NCBI GenBank assembly: GCA_000720805.1
Contig: JODI01000028.1
Location: forward strand, 1 to 64,000
Direction: 5' to 3'
DNA from: Streptomyces violaceoruber
Lineage (GTDB): Bacteria; Actinomycetota; Actinomycetes; Streptomycetales; Streptomycetaceae
DNA: 64,000 nucleotides
Positions 7,564 to 16,180 of this stretch are shown piece after piece; within the stretch, counting starts at the first letter, position 1; each line of letters opens with the position of its first letter. A program made the position numbers and the translations under genes. The notes below the pieces were generated by a model. It saw only the letters and a list, made by a program, of their open reading frames with translations, made no database searches and was not told where the DNA came from.

Positions 7564-8772
7564 ATGCGCGTGCGCGTGAAGAAGTGGCGAGAAGTCACCC
7601 AGCCGGAATGGCCCGAGGTCGCCTCGGGCCAGGGACCTTCGGGTGCGGAGGGACGCACCCAGGCGTTCCCCGAGACCGGCGCAACCGGAATGTCCGTCCA
7701 CAGCGCGAGCGGAATTCCGAGCCAGAGTGCTCGCTCCGCCGTCGTGACGGGTGGGGCGGAGAGAGTCGGCGGGGGTGAGCGGGGCCTGCCGGACCCGGGC
7801 CGGTCCGACCGGGCCGACATCCTCGCCTCGGGCGGCGGGTCCCGTCGGCGCACCGAGGCCGCGGGGCGGGTCGCCGCCGTACGGGATCCGTGGGAGGAGT
7901 CCGCCGCGGCGGGATCCGGCCAGGACGCCTTAGGCGCGAGCGGGCCCCCGGAGGGCGATCCCGCCCATGATCCGCACGAGGTGACAGTCCAACTCGACGA
8001 CGTGGGCCGGTTGGAGGGCTCGCACGCGGTGCGGTCGCCGGAGCGGCAGTCGCCCGGAGGGCAGGACGAGGGCGCCGCCGTACCGGGCGGTGGCCAGGAC
8101 GGCTCAGACGGTCCGGTGTTCGTGGACGAGTCGGGCCGTCGCAGTCGCCGCTTCCGCCGGATGGGTATCGCGGTCGGGCTGGCCTGCGGGGTGTACGCCG
8201 TCGTCATCGTCGTCACCCTGCTGTCCGGCAACTCCAACGCGCCCTGGCTGCCCGTGCCGGGCCAGGCGCCGGACAAGCCCGCCGACAAGGTCGACAGCCC
8301 GCCGCTGCCCGCCGCCTCGGCTCTGCCGTCCGGCACCGGCGGCATCCCGCTCGTCCCCGGTCGGACGGCCGGCCCGGGCGGCACGACCGCCCCGGCGCCC
8401 GGCGCCACCGCGCCCGGTGCCACCACCAGCCCCGGTAAACCGGGCAAGGCGGGTAAACCGGGCAAGCCCGGCGCCCCGGCCGGCCCGAAGCCGAGCCCGA
8501 CCGGCACCGTCACGGAACCGGGCACCGGCCCGACCGAGCCCACTCCGACAGCTACGGCGACGGTCACCGACCCGGTGGTCACCCCGACGCCGACCGACCC
8601 CGGCCCAACGGCCACACCGCCGACCCAGACCACGGGCCCCGTCGACAGCCCGGGCCCCGGCACCGCCCCGGTGGCCGACGGCCCGAACGCCCCGGCACCC
8701 GTCGCCACGGAGTCGCCCACCACCGACCCGGCGGCACCGGCCCCTGCCCCGTCCACAACTCCCGTCACCTGA
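7564..8772 (+). CDS. Single-pass membrane protein with Pro/Thr-rich exterior, first gene of polysaccharide operon
   Basis: The roughly 400-residue protein has a hydrophilic, probably cytoplasmic N-terminal half and one transmembrane helix at about residues 200-222 (MGIAVGLACGVYAVVIVVTL). The exterior part is about 180 residues rich in Pro, Thr, Gly and Ala, with collagen-like GKPGKAGKPGKPG repeats. It resembles a cell-wall-spanning stalk. No enzymatic domain is recognisable. The start could be the ATG at 7564 or the GTG at 7570; a GGGGGG run favours the latter slightly. Codon 123 (7930-7932) is TTA, implying bldA dependence. The stop overlaps the next start as TGATG, so it is coupled to the polysaccharide genes and may organise or anchor their product. 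Function is inferred from context. Confidence 0.75.
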   Translation: MRVRVKKWREVTQPEWPEVASGQGPSGAEGRTQAFPETGATGMSVHSASGIPSQSARSAVVTGGAERVGGGERGLPDPGRSDRADILASGGGSRRRTEAAGRVAAVRDPWEESAAAGSGQDALGASGPPEGDPAHDPHEVTVQLDDVGRLEGSHAVRSPERQSPGGQDEGAAVPGGGQDGSDGPVFVDESGRRSRRFRRMGIAVGLACGVYAVVIVVTLLSGNSNAPWLPVPGQAPDKPADKVDSPPLPAASALPSGTGGIPLVPGRTAGPGGTTAPAPGATAPGATTSPGKPGKAGKPGKPGAPAGPKPSPTGTVTEPGTGPTEPTPTATATVTDPVVTPTPTDPGPTATPPTQTTGPVDSPGPGTAPVADGPNAPAPVATESPTTDPAAPAPAPSTTPVT

Positions 8773-9119
8773 TGACCTCACCGCTCAGTACGCCGCTGAC
8801 CGAAGGGCGGGCCGCTTCCCCGCCGAGTGCCGGTGGCCCGATCCGCGGTGGTCCGCGTCCGGGTGTCCGCCGTCCGCCGGCGCCCCGCCCGGGGAGCCCG
8901 CCGCGCTACGGCGCCCAGCGCCCCGGTGCCCGCCACCCGGCGGTCTCCCGGTCACGGTGCCGTGCGCTCAAGGGCACCCCGTTCGCCCACGACTGTCCCG
9001 TGCCGCCCGTCGGCGGGGTGCCGCGGGCGTCCCGATCCCGGTGTCCGTCGTCCGATGGCGCCCCCGTACCCGGTGTCCGTCGTCCGATGGCATCCCCTTC
9101 CCCGGAGCACAACCACTGA
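8772..9119 (+). CDS. Small Pro/Arg-rich open frame coupled at both ends (doubtful gene)
   Basis: An ATG at 8772 overlaps the previous stop (TGATG), and its own TGA overlaps the next start in the same way. A 115-residue frame therefore sits neatly between two operon genes. The product is low-complexity (Pro, Arg, Ser, Gly) with no recognisable domain. Against a real protein, two copies of a 23-base repeat lie 32 bases apart (9037-9091), a period not divisible by three, so the repeat is read in different frames. The start regions of this frame (MTSP) and of the next gene (MASR) are also similar, as if the junction had been duplicated. It may be a spacer that only passes ribosomes on. Confidence 0.35.
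   Translation: MTSPLSTPLTEGRAASPPSAGGPIRGGPRPGVRRPPAPRPGSPPRYGAQRPGARHPAVSRSRCRALKGTPFAHDCPVPPVGGVPRASRSRCPSSDGAPVPGVRRPMASPSPEHNH
9037..9091. repeat. Direct repeat, 23-bp copies with 32-bp period
   Basis: The same 23 bases, CCCGGTGTCCGTCGTCCGAT plus GGC, occur at 9037-9059 and 9069-9091. They lie just before the deacetylase/glycosyltransferase start and inside the doubtful small frame. Confidence 0.85.
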
Positions 9120-11317
9120 TGGCCTCCCGCGCCCGCCGTCCCCGGGCCGCGACTCGAGCCCCCGAGGGCTCCCCGCGTCGCCGCCTGCCCATGCGTCTGC
9201 TGTTGCCGCTGCTCCTCCTCGTCGCGATGACGGCGATGCTGATGCTGCGCGGCTACGTCCACAGCGAGATCCTCGCCGACCACCGGGTCCGCTCCGAGGC
9301 CGGTTCCGACAAGGTGCCCGAGAAGATCCTCCGCGGCGGCCCCGTCATCGACACCCGCAACGGCCGCGTCACCAGCCTCAGGGTGCCCGACCACCGTCTG
9401 GTCCTGACCTTCGACGACGGCCCCGACCCGACCTGGACCCCCAAGGTCCTGGACACGCTCAAGAAGCACCGCGCGCACGCCGTCTTCTTCGTCACCGGCA
9501 CCATGGCCTCCCGCTACCCGGACCTGGTCAGGCGCATGGTCGACGAGGGCCACGAGGTCGGCCTGCACACCTTCAACCACCCCGACCTCTCCTACCAGTC
9601 GGACAAGCGGATCGACTGGGAGCTGTCCCAGACCCAGCTCGCGATCACCGGCGCCGCCGGCATCCGCACCTCGCTCTTCCGGCCGCCGTACTCCTCGTCC
9701 GCCGACGCCATGGACGACAGGTCCTGGCCGGTCACCGAGCGCATCGGCACCCGTGGCTACATCACCGTCGTCAACGACACCGACAGCGAGGACTGGCGCA
9801 GGCCCGGCGTCGCGCGGATCATCCGCAACGCCACGCCCAAGGCGGGCAAGGGCGCCGTCGTCCTGATGCACGACTCCGGCGGCGACCGGCACCAGACGGT
9901 GCGGGCCCTGGACCGCTTCCTGCCCGCGATGCAGGCCAAGGGCTACACGTTCGACAACCTCACCGAGGCCCTCGACGCGCCCAGCGCCCACACCCGGGTC
10001 ACCGGCGCCGACCTGTGGAAGGCCAGGGCCTGGACCTTCCTCGTACAGGCCTCCGACAACATCACCGCCGTCCTGGTCGTCGGCCTCGCAGTCATCGGCT
10101 CACTGGTCCTCGCCCGCTTCGGCCTGATGCTCCTGCTGTCCGCCATCCACGTCCGCCGGGTCCGCCGCCGCCGCTTCCGCTGGGGAGAGCCGGTCACCGA
10201 ACCGGTGTCGGTGCTGGTCCCGGCGTACAACGAGGCCAAGTGCATCGAGAGCACCGTGCGCTCGCTGATGGCCAGCGACCATCCGATCGAGGTCGTCGTC
10301 ATCGACGACGGGTCGAGCGACGGCACCGCCCGGATCGTGGAGGACCTGGCCCTGCCGGGCGTCCGCGTGGTCCGTCAGCTCAACGCGGGCAAGCCCGCCG
10401 CCCTCAACCGGGGTGTGGCCAACGCCCGCCACGACCTGGTCGTGATGATGGACGGCGACACCGTCTTCGAGCCGTCCACGGTCCGCGAACTCGTCCAGCC
10501 GTTCGGCGACCCCCGCGTCGGAGCGGTCGCCGGCAACGCGAAGGTCGGCAACAAGGACACCCTCATCGGCGCCTGGCAGCACATCGAGTACGTGATGGGC
10601 TTCAACCTGGACCGCCGCATGTACGACGTCCTGCGGTGCATGCCCACCATCCCCGGCGCGGTCGGCGCGTTCCGGCGCCGCGCCCTGGAACGGGTCGGCG
10701 GCATGAGCGACGACACGCTCGCCGAGGACACCGACATCACCATGGCCATCCACCGCGACGGCTGGCGGGTCGTCTACGCCGAGAAGGCCCGCGCCTGGAC
10801 CGAGGCCCCGGAGTCCGTCCAGCAGCTGTGGTCCCAGCGCTACCGCTGGTCGTACGGCACCATGCAGGCGATCTGGAAGCACCGCCGCGCCCTGTTCGAC
10901 CGGGGCCCCTCGGGCCGCTTCGGCCGGGTCGGGCTGCCGCTGGTGTCCCTCTTCATGGTCCTCGCGCCCCTGCTGGCCCCGCTGATCGACGTGTTCCTCG
11001 TCTACGGGCTGGTGTTCGGCCCCACCGAGAAGACGATCGCGGCCTGGTTCGGCGTCCTGGCCGTCCAGGCGACCTGCGCCACGTACGCCTTCATCCTCGA
11101 CCGCGAGCCGCTCACCCCCCTCGTCTCACTGCCCCTGCAACAGATCCTCTACCGCCAGTTGATGTACGTCGTGCTGCTCCAGTCCTGGATCACCGCCCTC
11201 ACCGGCGGCCGGCTGCGCTGGCAGAAGCTGCGGCGCACGGGGGTCGTCGAGGCACCCGGCGGTCCGGTGCCACGGCAGCGGGACCGCGGCGGTGCCGATC
11301 GGAGGCCGGTGGGATGA
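9119..11317 (+). CDS. Bifunctional polysaccharide deacetylase and family 2 glycosyltransferase (Mat-locus type)
   Basis: The 732-residue membrane protein begins with an Arg-rich tail and a signal-anchor helix (LLLPLLLLVAMTAMLML). A NodB-type deacetylase domain follows at about residues 90-290, with LTFDDGPDPTW, the metal-binding HTFNHPDL and RPPYSSS. A further membrane helix lies near residue 310. A processive GT2 domain (about 355-600) carries VVIDDGSSDGT, MMDGDT, EDTD and QRYRW, and several C-terminal helices complete it. Synthase and deacetylase in one chain next to an acyltransferase match the arrangement I recall for the Streptomyces matAB locus, which makes a poly-N-acetylglucosamine-like polymer needed for pellet formation. 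The ATG overlaps the preceding stop (TGATG) and the stop overlaps the next start (ATGA). Confidence 0.9.
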   Translation: MASRARRPRAATRAPEGSPRRRLPMRLLLPLLLLVAMTAMLMLRGYVHSEILADHRVRSEAGSDKVPEKILRGGPVIDTRNGRVTSLRVPDHRLVLTFDDGPDPTWTPKVLDTLKKHRAHAVFFVTGTMASRYPDLVRRMVDEGHEVGLHTFNHPDLSYQSDKRIDWELSQTQLAITGAAGIRTSLFRPPYSSSADAMDDRSWPVTERIGTRGYITVVNDTDSEDWRRPGVARIIRNATPKAGKGAVVLMHDSGGDRHQTVRALDRFLPAMQAKGYTFDNLTEALDAPSAHTRVTGADLWKARAWTFLVQASDNITAVLVVGLAVIGSLVLARFGLMLLLSAIHVRRVRRRRFRWGEPVTEPVSVLVPAYNEAKCIESTVRSLMASDHPIEVVVIDDGSSDGTARIVEDLALPGVRVVRQLNAGKPAALNRGVANARHDLVVMMDGDTVFEPSTVRELVQPFGDPRVGAVAGNAKVGNKDTLIGAWQHIEYVMGFNLDRRMYDVLRCMPTIPGAVGAFRRRALERVGGMSDDTLAEDTDITMAIHRDGWRVVYAEKARAWTEAPESVQQLWSQRYRWSYGTMQAIWKHRRALFDRGPSGRFGRVGLPLVSLFMVLAPLLAPLIDVFLVYGLVFGPTEKTIAAWFGVLAVQATCATYAFILDREPLTPLVSLPLQQILYRQLMYVVLLQSWITALTGGRLRWQKLRRTGVVEAPGGPVPRQRDRGGADRRPVG

Positions 11318-12540
11318 CGACGCAGGGACACTCACAGTCGTACGGGGCGCCGGGACAGGAGGCGGCAGCGCCGAAACGGCCCGGCCGTGACCGGTACCTG
11401 GACCTGTTGCGCTCGATCGCCCTGGTCCGCGTGGTCGTGTACCACCTGTTCGGCTGGGCCTGGCTGACCGTCCTGTTTCCCTCCATGGGCGTGATGTTCG
11501 CGCTGGCGGGCTCCTTGATGGCGCGTTCGCTGAACCGGCCGGCCTGGGGTGTGATCAAGGGCAGGCTCAGGAGGCTGCTGCCCCCGCTGTGGGCCTTCAG
11601 CGCGGTGGTGCTGACGCTGCTGTTCGCGGGCGGCTGGAACCCGTCGAAGGACCCGGACCTCAGCGGATTCTGGGGCCTGGCCGAGATGGTGAACTACGTC
11701 GTCCCGATCGGTGCCCCGCCCTTCCCCTGGGACATCGGCTCGGAATCGGGACTGCTGGAGGCCACCTGGGCGGAGCAGGCGGTGGGCCCGCTGTGGTACC
11801 TGCGGGCGTACCTGTGGTTCGTCGTCGCCTCACCCCTCCTGCTGTGGGCCGTCCGCAGGGCACCGTGGGCGACGCTGCTGGCTCCGCTGGGGCTGACGGC
11901 CGTGGTGGGTACGGGGCTCGTCTCCATCCCGGGCGAAACCGGCGACGCCGTCACCGACTTCGCGGTCTACGGCGGCTGCTGGGTCCTGGGGATCGCCCAC
12001 CAGGAGGGCCTGCTGCGGAAGATCCCGCGCTACCTGGCCGTCTCCTGCTCGACGGCACTGATGGCGTTCGGCCTGTGGTGGGCGTCCGGCCATCTCGGCC
12101 CCGAGGGCTGGAACCTGAACGACATCCCGGCCGCCCAGGCCGCCTGGTCCTTCGGGTTCGTGGTGATCCTGCTCCAGTACTCCCCGTCCTGGCAGGAACT
12201 GCCCGGCCGGCTGGCGAGGTGGGACAAGCTGGTGACGCTGTCCAACAACCGCGCGGTCACGATCTACCTGTGGCACAACATGCTGATCATGGCCACGGTC
12301 CCGATCCTCGACTCGCTCTACGAGTTCCCGTTGCTGCAGAGCGACACCGCGGTGGCCGCGCTGGACTCGACCTATACGATCCTGACGTTCGTCCTGGTCT
12401 GGCCGTTGATCGCAGTCGCGATCCTCGCAGTGGGCTGGATCGAGGATCTGGCGGCTGGAAGAGCGCCCCGACTGTGGCCGGACGGCGCGAGGAAGCGGAC
12501 GCGAAAAAGGTCGGTGCGTCGGGGATCGTCACGTCCTTGA
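11314..12540 (+). CDS. Membrane acyltransferase 3 family protein
   Basis: The 408-residue multi-spanning protein belongs to the acyltransferase 3 (OafA/NodX-like) family. The N-terminal YLDLLRSIALVRVVVYH carries the family histidine in the first helix, and about ten helices follow. It starts at an ATG overlapping the upstream stop by four bases. It would O- or N-acylate the surface glycan made by the upstream synthase. The C-terminus is a basic cytoplasmic tail. The downstream 12541-12837 interval separates the operon from narK. Confidence 0.85.
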   Translation: MTTQGHSQSYGAPGQEAAAPKRPGRDRYLDLLRSIALVRVVVYHLFGWAWLTVLFPSMGVMFALAGSLMARSLNRPAWGVIKGRLRRLLPPLWAFSAVVLTLLFAGGWNPSKDPDLSGFWGLAEMVNYVVPIGAPPFPWDIGSESGLLEATWAEQAVGPLWYLRAYLWFVVASPLLLWAVRRAPWATLLAPLGLTAVVGTGLVSIPGETGDAVTDFAVYGGCWVLGIAHQEGLLRKIPRYLAVSCSTALMAFGLWWASGHLGPEGWNLNDIPAAQAAWSFGFVVILLQYSPSWQELPGRLARWDKLVTLSNNRAVTIYLWHNMLIMATVPILDSLYEFPLLQSDTAVAALDSTYTILTFVLVWPLIAVAILAVGWIEDLAAGRAPRLWPDGARKRTRKRSVRRGSSRP

Positions 12541-12837
12541 GGCGATCCGGGGCGGTGGGTGAGCAGGTCTCCCGGCCCGCGCTGCGGGACTTCGCCGATC
12601 CGGGTGCGGGGGGACGGATCGGCCCGGTTTCCGGTCCGACCGTGTCCGCTCGCCTGTGAACCGAGTCACGTGAGGTTCCGAAACCTCTCATTCGCCCTCC
12701 ACGCCGGGTGAGAGCAACGTTCCCTTCCGGTCACTCACAGCCACAGGACCGAAACGCGCCCTCCCTACCTTCGGGACCTATCACCGCTCAGCATCCCCGA
12801 AAAGAACCACCGAGCCCCGGAGCACCGTGGAGGCGTC
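12541..12837. other. Intergenic region between acyltransferase and narK
   Basis: About 300 bases hold no convincing gene. The right half contains the narK leader with GAAAC elements described separately and a GGAGG ribosome site at 12829-12833. A small inverted repeat, GAGGTT/AACCTC, lies at 12673-12688. No clear terminator was found for the upstream operon. Confidence 0.6.
12665..12755 (+). promoter_or_regulatory. Candidate GlnR-binding region upstream of narK
   Basis: GCCAC, six bases, then GAAAC at 12740-12755 fits the gTnAC-n6-GaAAC half-box of the nitrogen regulator GlnR with one mismatch. A second GAAAC at 12680-12684 follows a GTCAC at 12665-12669, but at a ten-base spacing. In Streptomyces, nitrate assimilation genes are controlled by GlnR together with NnaR, whose gene follows narK here. 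The match is weak, so this is a candidate only. Confidence 0.35.
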
Positions 12838-14220
12838 ATGACAGCCCCTAGCACAGCCCCCGCACCCCCGAGCAGGGGCGGCCGCTGGATCCAGCAGTGG
12901 GATCCGGAGGACGAGACCTTCTGGAAGGAGACCGGCGAGAAGATCGCCAAGCGGAACCTGCTCTTCTCCGTTCTCTCCGAGCACATCGGGTTCTCGATCT
13001 GGACCATGTGGTCCGTGCTGGTGCTCTTCATGGGCCCGGAGTACGGGCTCACGCCGGCGGACAAGTTCCTGCTGACGTCGATGGTCACACTGGTCGGAGC
13101 CGTCGTCCGCGTCCCCTACACCTTCGCCGTCGCGATCTTCGGCGGACGGAACTGGACGATCATCTCGGCCAGCCTGCTCCTCGTCCCCACCATCGCCGCG
13201 TTCACCGTGATGAAGCCGGGGACCTCGTTCAACACCTTCCTGCTGGTCGGCCTGCTGGCCGGCATCGGCGGCGGCAACTTCGCCTCCTCCATGACCAACA
13301 TCAACGCGTTCTTCCCCCTCCGTAAGAAGGGGTGGGCCCTCGGGCTCAACGCCGGCGGCGGCAACATCGGCGTCCCGGTCATCCAGCTGGTCGCCCTCGC
13401 GATCATCGGCGCCAGCGGCGGACCCCGGGTGCTGCTCGGGATCTACATCCCGCTCATCGTCGTCGCCGCCGTCCTCTCCGCGCTCTTCATGGACAACATC
13501 GAGAACGTGAAGAACGACACCGGCGCCGCCAAGGACGCCGCGAAGGACGGCCACACCTGGATCATGTCCTTCCTCTACATCGGCACGTTCGGCTCGTTCA
13601 TCGGCTACAGCTTCGCCTTCGGGCAGGTGCTGCAGAACCAGTTCGGCCGGACCCCGCTGGAGGCCGCGTACGTCACCTTCATCGGCCCGCTGCTCGGCTC
13701 GCTGATCCGTCCGGTGGGCGGCGCGCTGGCCGACAAGTACGGCGGCGCGAAGATCACGCTGTACAACTACGTCGGCATGGCCGTGGCGACCGCGGTCCTG
13801 ATCGCCGCCAGCATGCAGAAGTCGCTCGGACTGTTCACCGTCGCGTTCGTGGTGCTCTTCGTCCTCAGCGGCCTCGGCAACGGCTCGACGTTCAAGATGA
13901 TCCCCGGCATCTTCCACACGAAGGCCCTCGCCAAGGGGCTGGAGGGCGAGGAGGCCGCCGCCTACGGGCGTCGACTCTCCGGTGCCTCCATGGGTCTGAT
14001 CGGCGCGGTCGGCGCGCTCGGCGGCGTCGGCATCAACCTCGCCTTCCGGCAGTCCTTCCTCTCCTACGGCTCCGGAACCGGCGCGTTCGTCGCCTTCCTC
14101 GCCTTCTACGCGGCCTGCTTCCTGGTCACCTGGGCCGTATACCTTCGCCGCTCCGCCGCCAAGGGCCTGGCCACGGCAACCACAGAGGCGAAGCCGCAGC
14201 TCAACTACGCCGAGGTGTGA
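12838..14220 (+). CDS. narK: Nitrate/nitrite transporter of the major facilitator family
   Basis: The 460-residue protein has about twelve membrane helices and the nitrate signature of the NarK/NasA group (GGGNFASSMTNINAFFPLRK), followed by GWALGLNAGGGNIGVPVIQL. The ATG at 12838 has GGAGG five bases upstream. The N-terminus carries an amphipathic WIQQWDPEDETFWKETGEKI segment common in actinobacterial NarK. It would import nitrate or export nitrite across the cytoplasmic membrane. A strong hairpin at 14242-14282 separates it from the nnaR-type regulator, which supports a nitrogen-assimilation role. Confidence 0.93.
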   Translation: MTAPSTAPAPPSRGGRWIQQWDPEDETFWKETGEKIAKRNLLFSVLSEHIGFSIWTMWSVLVLFMGPEYGLTPADKFLLTSMVTLVGAVVRVPYTFAVAIFGGRNWTIISASLLLVPTIAAFTVMKPGTSFNTFLLVGLLAGIGGGNFASSMTNINAFFPLRKKGWALGLNAGGGNIGVPVIQLVALAIIGASGGPRVLLGIYIPLIVVAAVLSALFMDNIENVKNDTGAAKDAAKDGHTWIMSFLYIGTFGSFIGYSFAFGQVLQNQFGRTPLEAAYVTFIGPLLGSLIRPVGGALADKYGGAKITLYNYVGMAVATAVLIAASMQKSLGLFTVAFVVLFVLSGLGNGSTFKMIPGIFHTKALAKGLEGEEAAAYGRRLSGASMGLIGAVGALGGVGINLAFRQSFLSYGSGTGAFVAFLAFYAACFLVTWAVYLRRSAAKGLATATTEAKPQLNYAEV

Positions 14221-14241
14221 CGTAACACTGACGACATACAG

Positions 14242-14282
14242 CCGAACCGAGCCTGTCACGCGCCGTTGACAGGCTCGTTCGG
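14242..14282 (+). terminator. Hairpin after narK
   Basis: The stem CCGAA-C-CGAGCCTGTCA pairs with TGACAGGCTCG-TTCGG around an eight-base loop, with one bulged C. It lies between the narK stop and the regulator start and would terminate or attenuate narK transcription. Confidence 0.75.
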
Positions 14283-14337
14283 CATGCAGGTGGCACCACC
14301 TGGTGGGTGGATGCAAACGACTCCGGGACGAGAAGTC

Positions 14338-15492
14338 ATGTACGACGAACAGCAGCGACCGGACAACGGTCCCCTCGCGGGATTCACCGTGGGCGTGACC
14401 GCCGCGCGCCGGGCCGACGAGCTGGGGGCACTGCTCCAGCGGCGCGGAGCCGCCGTTGTGCACGCCCCCGCACTGCGCATCGTGCAGCTCGCCGACGACA
14501 GCGAGCTGCTCGCCGCGACCAAGGAGGTCATCGACCAGGCGCCGGACATCGTGGTGGCGACCACCGCGATCGGTTTCCGGGGCTGGGTCGAGGCCGCCGA
14601 CGGCTGGGGGCTGGGCGAAGACCTGCTGGCCCGCCTGCGCGGAGTGGAACTGCTCGCCCGCGGTCCCAAGGTCAAGGGCGCGGTGCGCGCGGCGGGACTG
14701 ACCGAGGAGTGGTCGCCGTCCTCCGAATCCATGGCCGAGGTGCTCGACCGGCTGCTGGAGGAGGGCGTCGACGGCCGCCGGATCGCCGTACAACTGCACG
14801 GGGAACCGCTGCCCGGGTTCGTGGAGGCGCTGCGGGCCGGGGGAGCGGAGGTGCTCGGGGTGCCGGTGTACCGGTGGATGCCGCCGGAGGACATCGGGCC
14901 GGTGGACCGGCTGCTGGACGCGACCGTCTCGCGCGGCCTGGACGCGCTCACCTTCACCAGCGCGCCCGCCGCCGCCTCCCTGCTGTCCCGCGCCGAGGAC
15001 CGCGGACTGCTGCCCGAGCTGCTCGCCGCACTCCACCACGACGTGCTTCCGGCGTGTGTCGGCCCGGTGACGGCGCTGCCGCTCCAGGCCCGCGGCGTCG
15101 ACACCGTCTCGCCGGAACGCTTCCGGCTCGGTCCCCTCGTCCAGCTGCTGTGCCAGGAGCTGCCGGGGCGGGCGCGGACCCTGCCGATCGCCGGGCACCG
15201 GGTGGAGATCCGGGGACACGCGGTGCTGGTGGACGGTGAGCTGAAGCCCGTACCCCCGGCCGGGATGTCCCTGCTGCGGACCCTGGCCCGGCGGCCCGGG
15301 TGGGTGGTGGCCCGCTCGGACCTGCTGCGGGCGCTGCCGGGGGCGGGACGTGACGAGCACGCCGTGGAGACGGCGATGGCTCGACTGCGTACGGCCCTCG
15401 GGGCGCCGAAGCTGATCCAGACGGTGGTGAAGCGGGGGTACCGGCTGGCGCTGGACCCGGCGGCGTCGGACGCGAAGTACTCGGACGAGTAG
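14338..15492 (+). CDS. nnaR: NnaR-type regulator: uroporphyrinogen-III synthase-like domain plus winged helix
   Basis: The 384-residue protein starts FTVGVTAARRADELGALLQR, a HEM4 (uroporphyrinogen-III synthase) fold running to about residue 260. It ends with an OmpR-type DNA-binding winged helix (HAVETAMARLRTALG...VVKRGYRL, about residues 300-378). This two-domain layout directly after narK is that of NnaR, which cooperates with GlnR in Streptomyces nitrate/nitrite assimilation. The ATG at 14338 is chosen because homology to the fold begins just after it; alternative starts at 14284 and 14311 would add unrelated residues. It is a regulator rather than a haem-synthesis enzyme, judging from the appended DNA-binding domain. 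Confidence 0.85.
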   Translation: MYDEQQRPDNGPLAGFTVGVTAARRADELGALLQRRGAAVVHAPALRIVQLADDSELLAATKEVIDQAPDIVVATTAIGFRGWVEAADGWGLGEDLLARLRGVELLARGPKVKGAVRAAGLTEEWSPSSESMAEVLDRLLEEGVDGRRIAVQLHGEPLPGFVEALRAGGAEVLGVPVYRWMPPEDIGPVDRLLDATVSRGLDALTFTSAPAAASLLSRAEDRGLLPELLAALHHDVLPACVGPVTALPLQARGVDTVSPERFRLGPLVQLLCQELPGRARTLPIAGHRVEIRGHAVLVDGELKPVPPAGMSLLRTLARRPGWVVARSDLLRALPGAGRDEHAVETAMARLRTALGAPKLIQTVVKRGYRLALDPAASDAKYSDE

Positions 15493-15559
15493 AGGTAGGC
15501 ACCCGCGCCGGTGCGGGCGGGCCGGGGCTGCCGCCCTCGGACCCCCGCGGCCTACGCCA

Positions 15560-15999
15560 CTACGCCCGCGGACCACCGGACCCGTTCGGCCGAGAGGCGA
15601 CCGGATCCACCGGATCCACCGGATCGACCGGACCGACCGGACCGACCGACGTCCGCTGCCACCTCCCGTACGACACCAGCCCACGCGTCAGGCCCCCCGC
15701 CGCCAGTGTCGACAGCACCGCCCGGACGACGTTCCACGCCACCCACGGGTCCTCGAACCGCTCCCGTGCGGTGGTCCCGTCGGCCGTGTCCGCGAGTTCG
15801 TCGTTGAGCGGGATGTTGAAGACGACGGTGACCAGGAACGCGAGCGCGTAGGCGGTGAACGCCGCCCACACCCACCGGCGGTACGGAGTGCCCCGCGACT
15901 GCCAGGCCGAGCAGCCCGTCAGAAGACCCCGGCGACCAGGCCCGTCGCGACCGTGACCGCCCCCAGAACGCCTCCGGCAATGCTGTCCTTCTTTGTCAT
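15560..15999 (-). pseudogene. DUF1772 membrane protein with internal deletion and frameshift
   Basis: From the ATG at 15999 (GGAGGG upstream) the frame reads MTKKDSIAGGVLGAVTVATG LVAGVF and then stops at 15921-15919. A different frame continues with LLTGCSAWQSRGTPYRRWVW and the DUF1772 signature IPLND...WVAWNVVRAVLSTLAAG to a TAG at 15562-15560. The middle of the usual 150-160-residue protein, about 40 residues with the second helix, is missing at the junction. The family consists of small four-helix membrane proteins related to anthrone oxygenase. The tail runs into a 9-bp tandem repeat. It is almost certainly inactive. Confidence 0.75.
15601..15645. repeat. Five-copy 9-bp tandem repeat
   Basis: CCGGATCCA occurs twice, followed by CCGGATCGA and two copies of CCGGACCGA, in direct tandem. 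It encodes PVD repeats in the tail of the DUF1772 pseudogene. Confidence 0.9.
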
Positions 16000-16180
16000 G
16001 CCCTCCAGTCAGGGAGCGGCGGAGGGGCCGGAACATGGCCTAGAGGCGCGTCCGTATGAGCGGGCGTCCAGGTCGCCTTCGTCCCGCGCCGGTACGGGGG
16101 GTTACGGCCGGGGGATCGGGCAGGCACTGTGTGAGGAGAACAGTTCCTCACCGGGGTGACCCCAAGGCGGTGACAGGCAC

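Noticed and set aside
8827..12540. A forward frame of over 1,200 codons across the polysaccharide operon.
   Set aside because: Its first part is an Arg/Pro-rich shadow of the deacetylase-glycosyltransferase gene. Only the final part, from 11314, is the real acyltransferase.
12781..15684. A minus-strand open frame of over 960 codons opposite narK and nnaR.
   Set aside because: It spans two clearly coding forward genes and their intergenic hairpin, and its product is low-complexity. It is a high-GC artefact.
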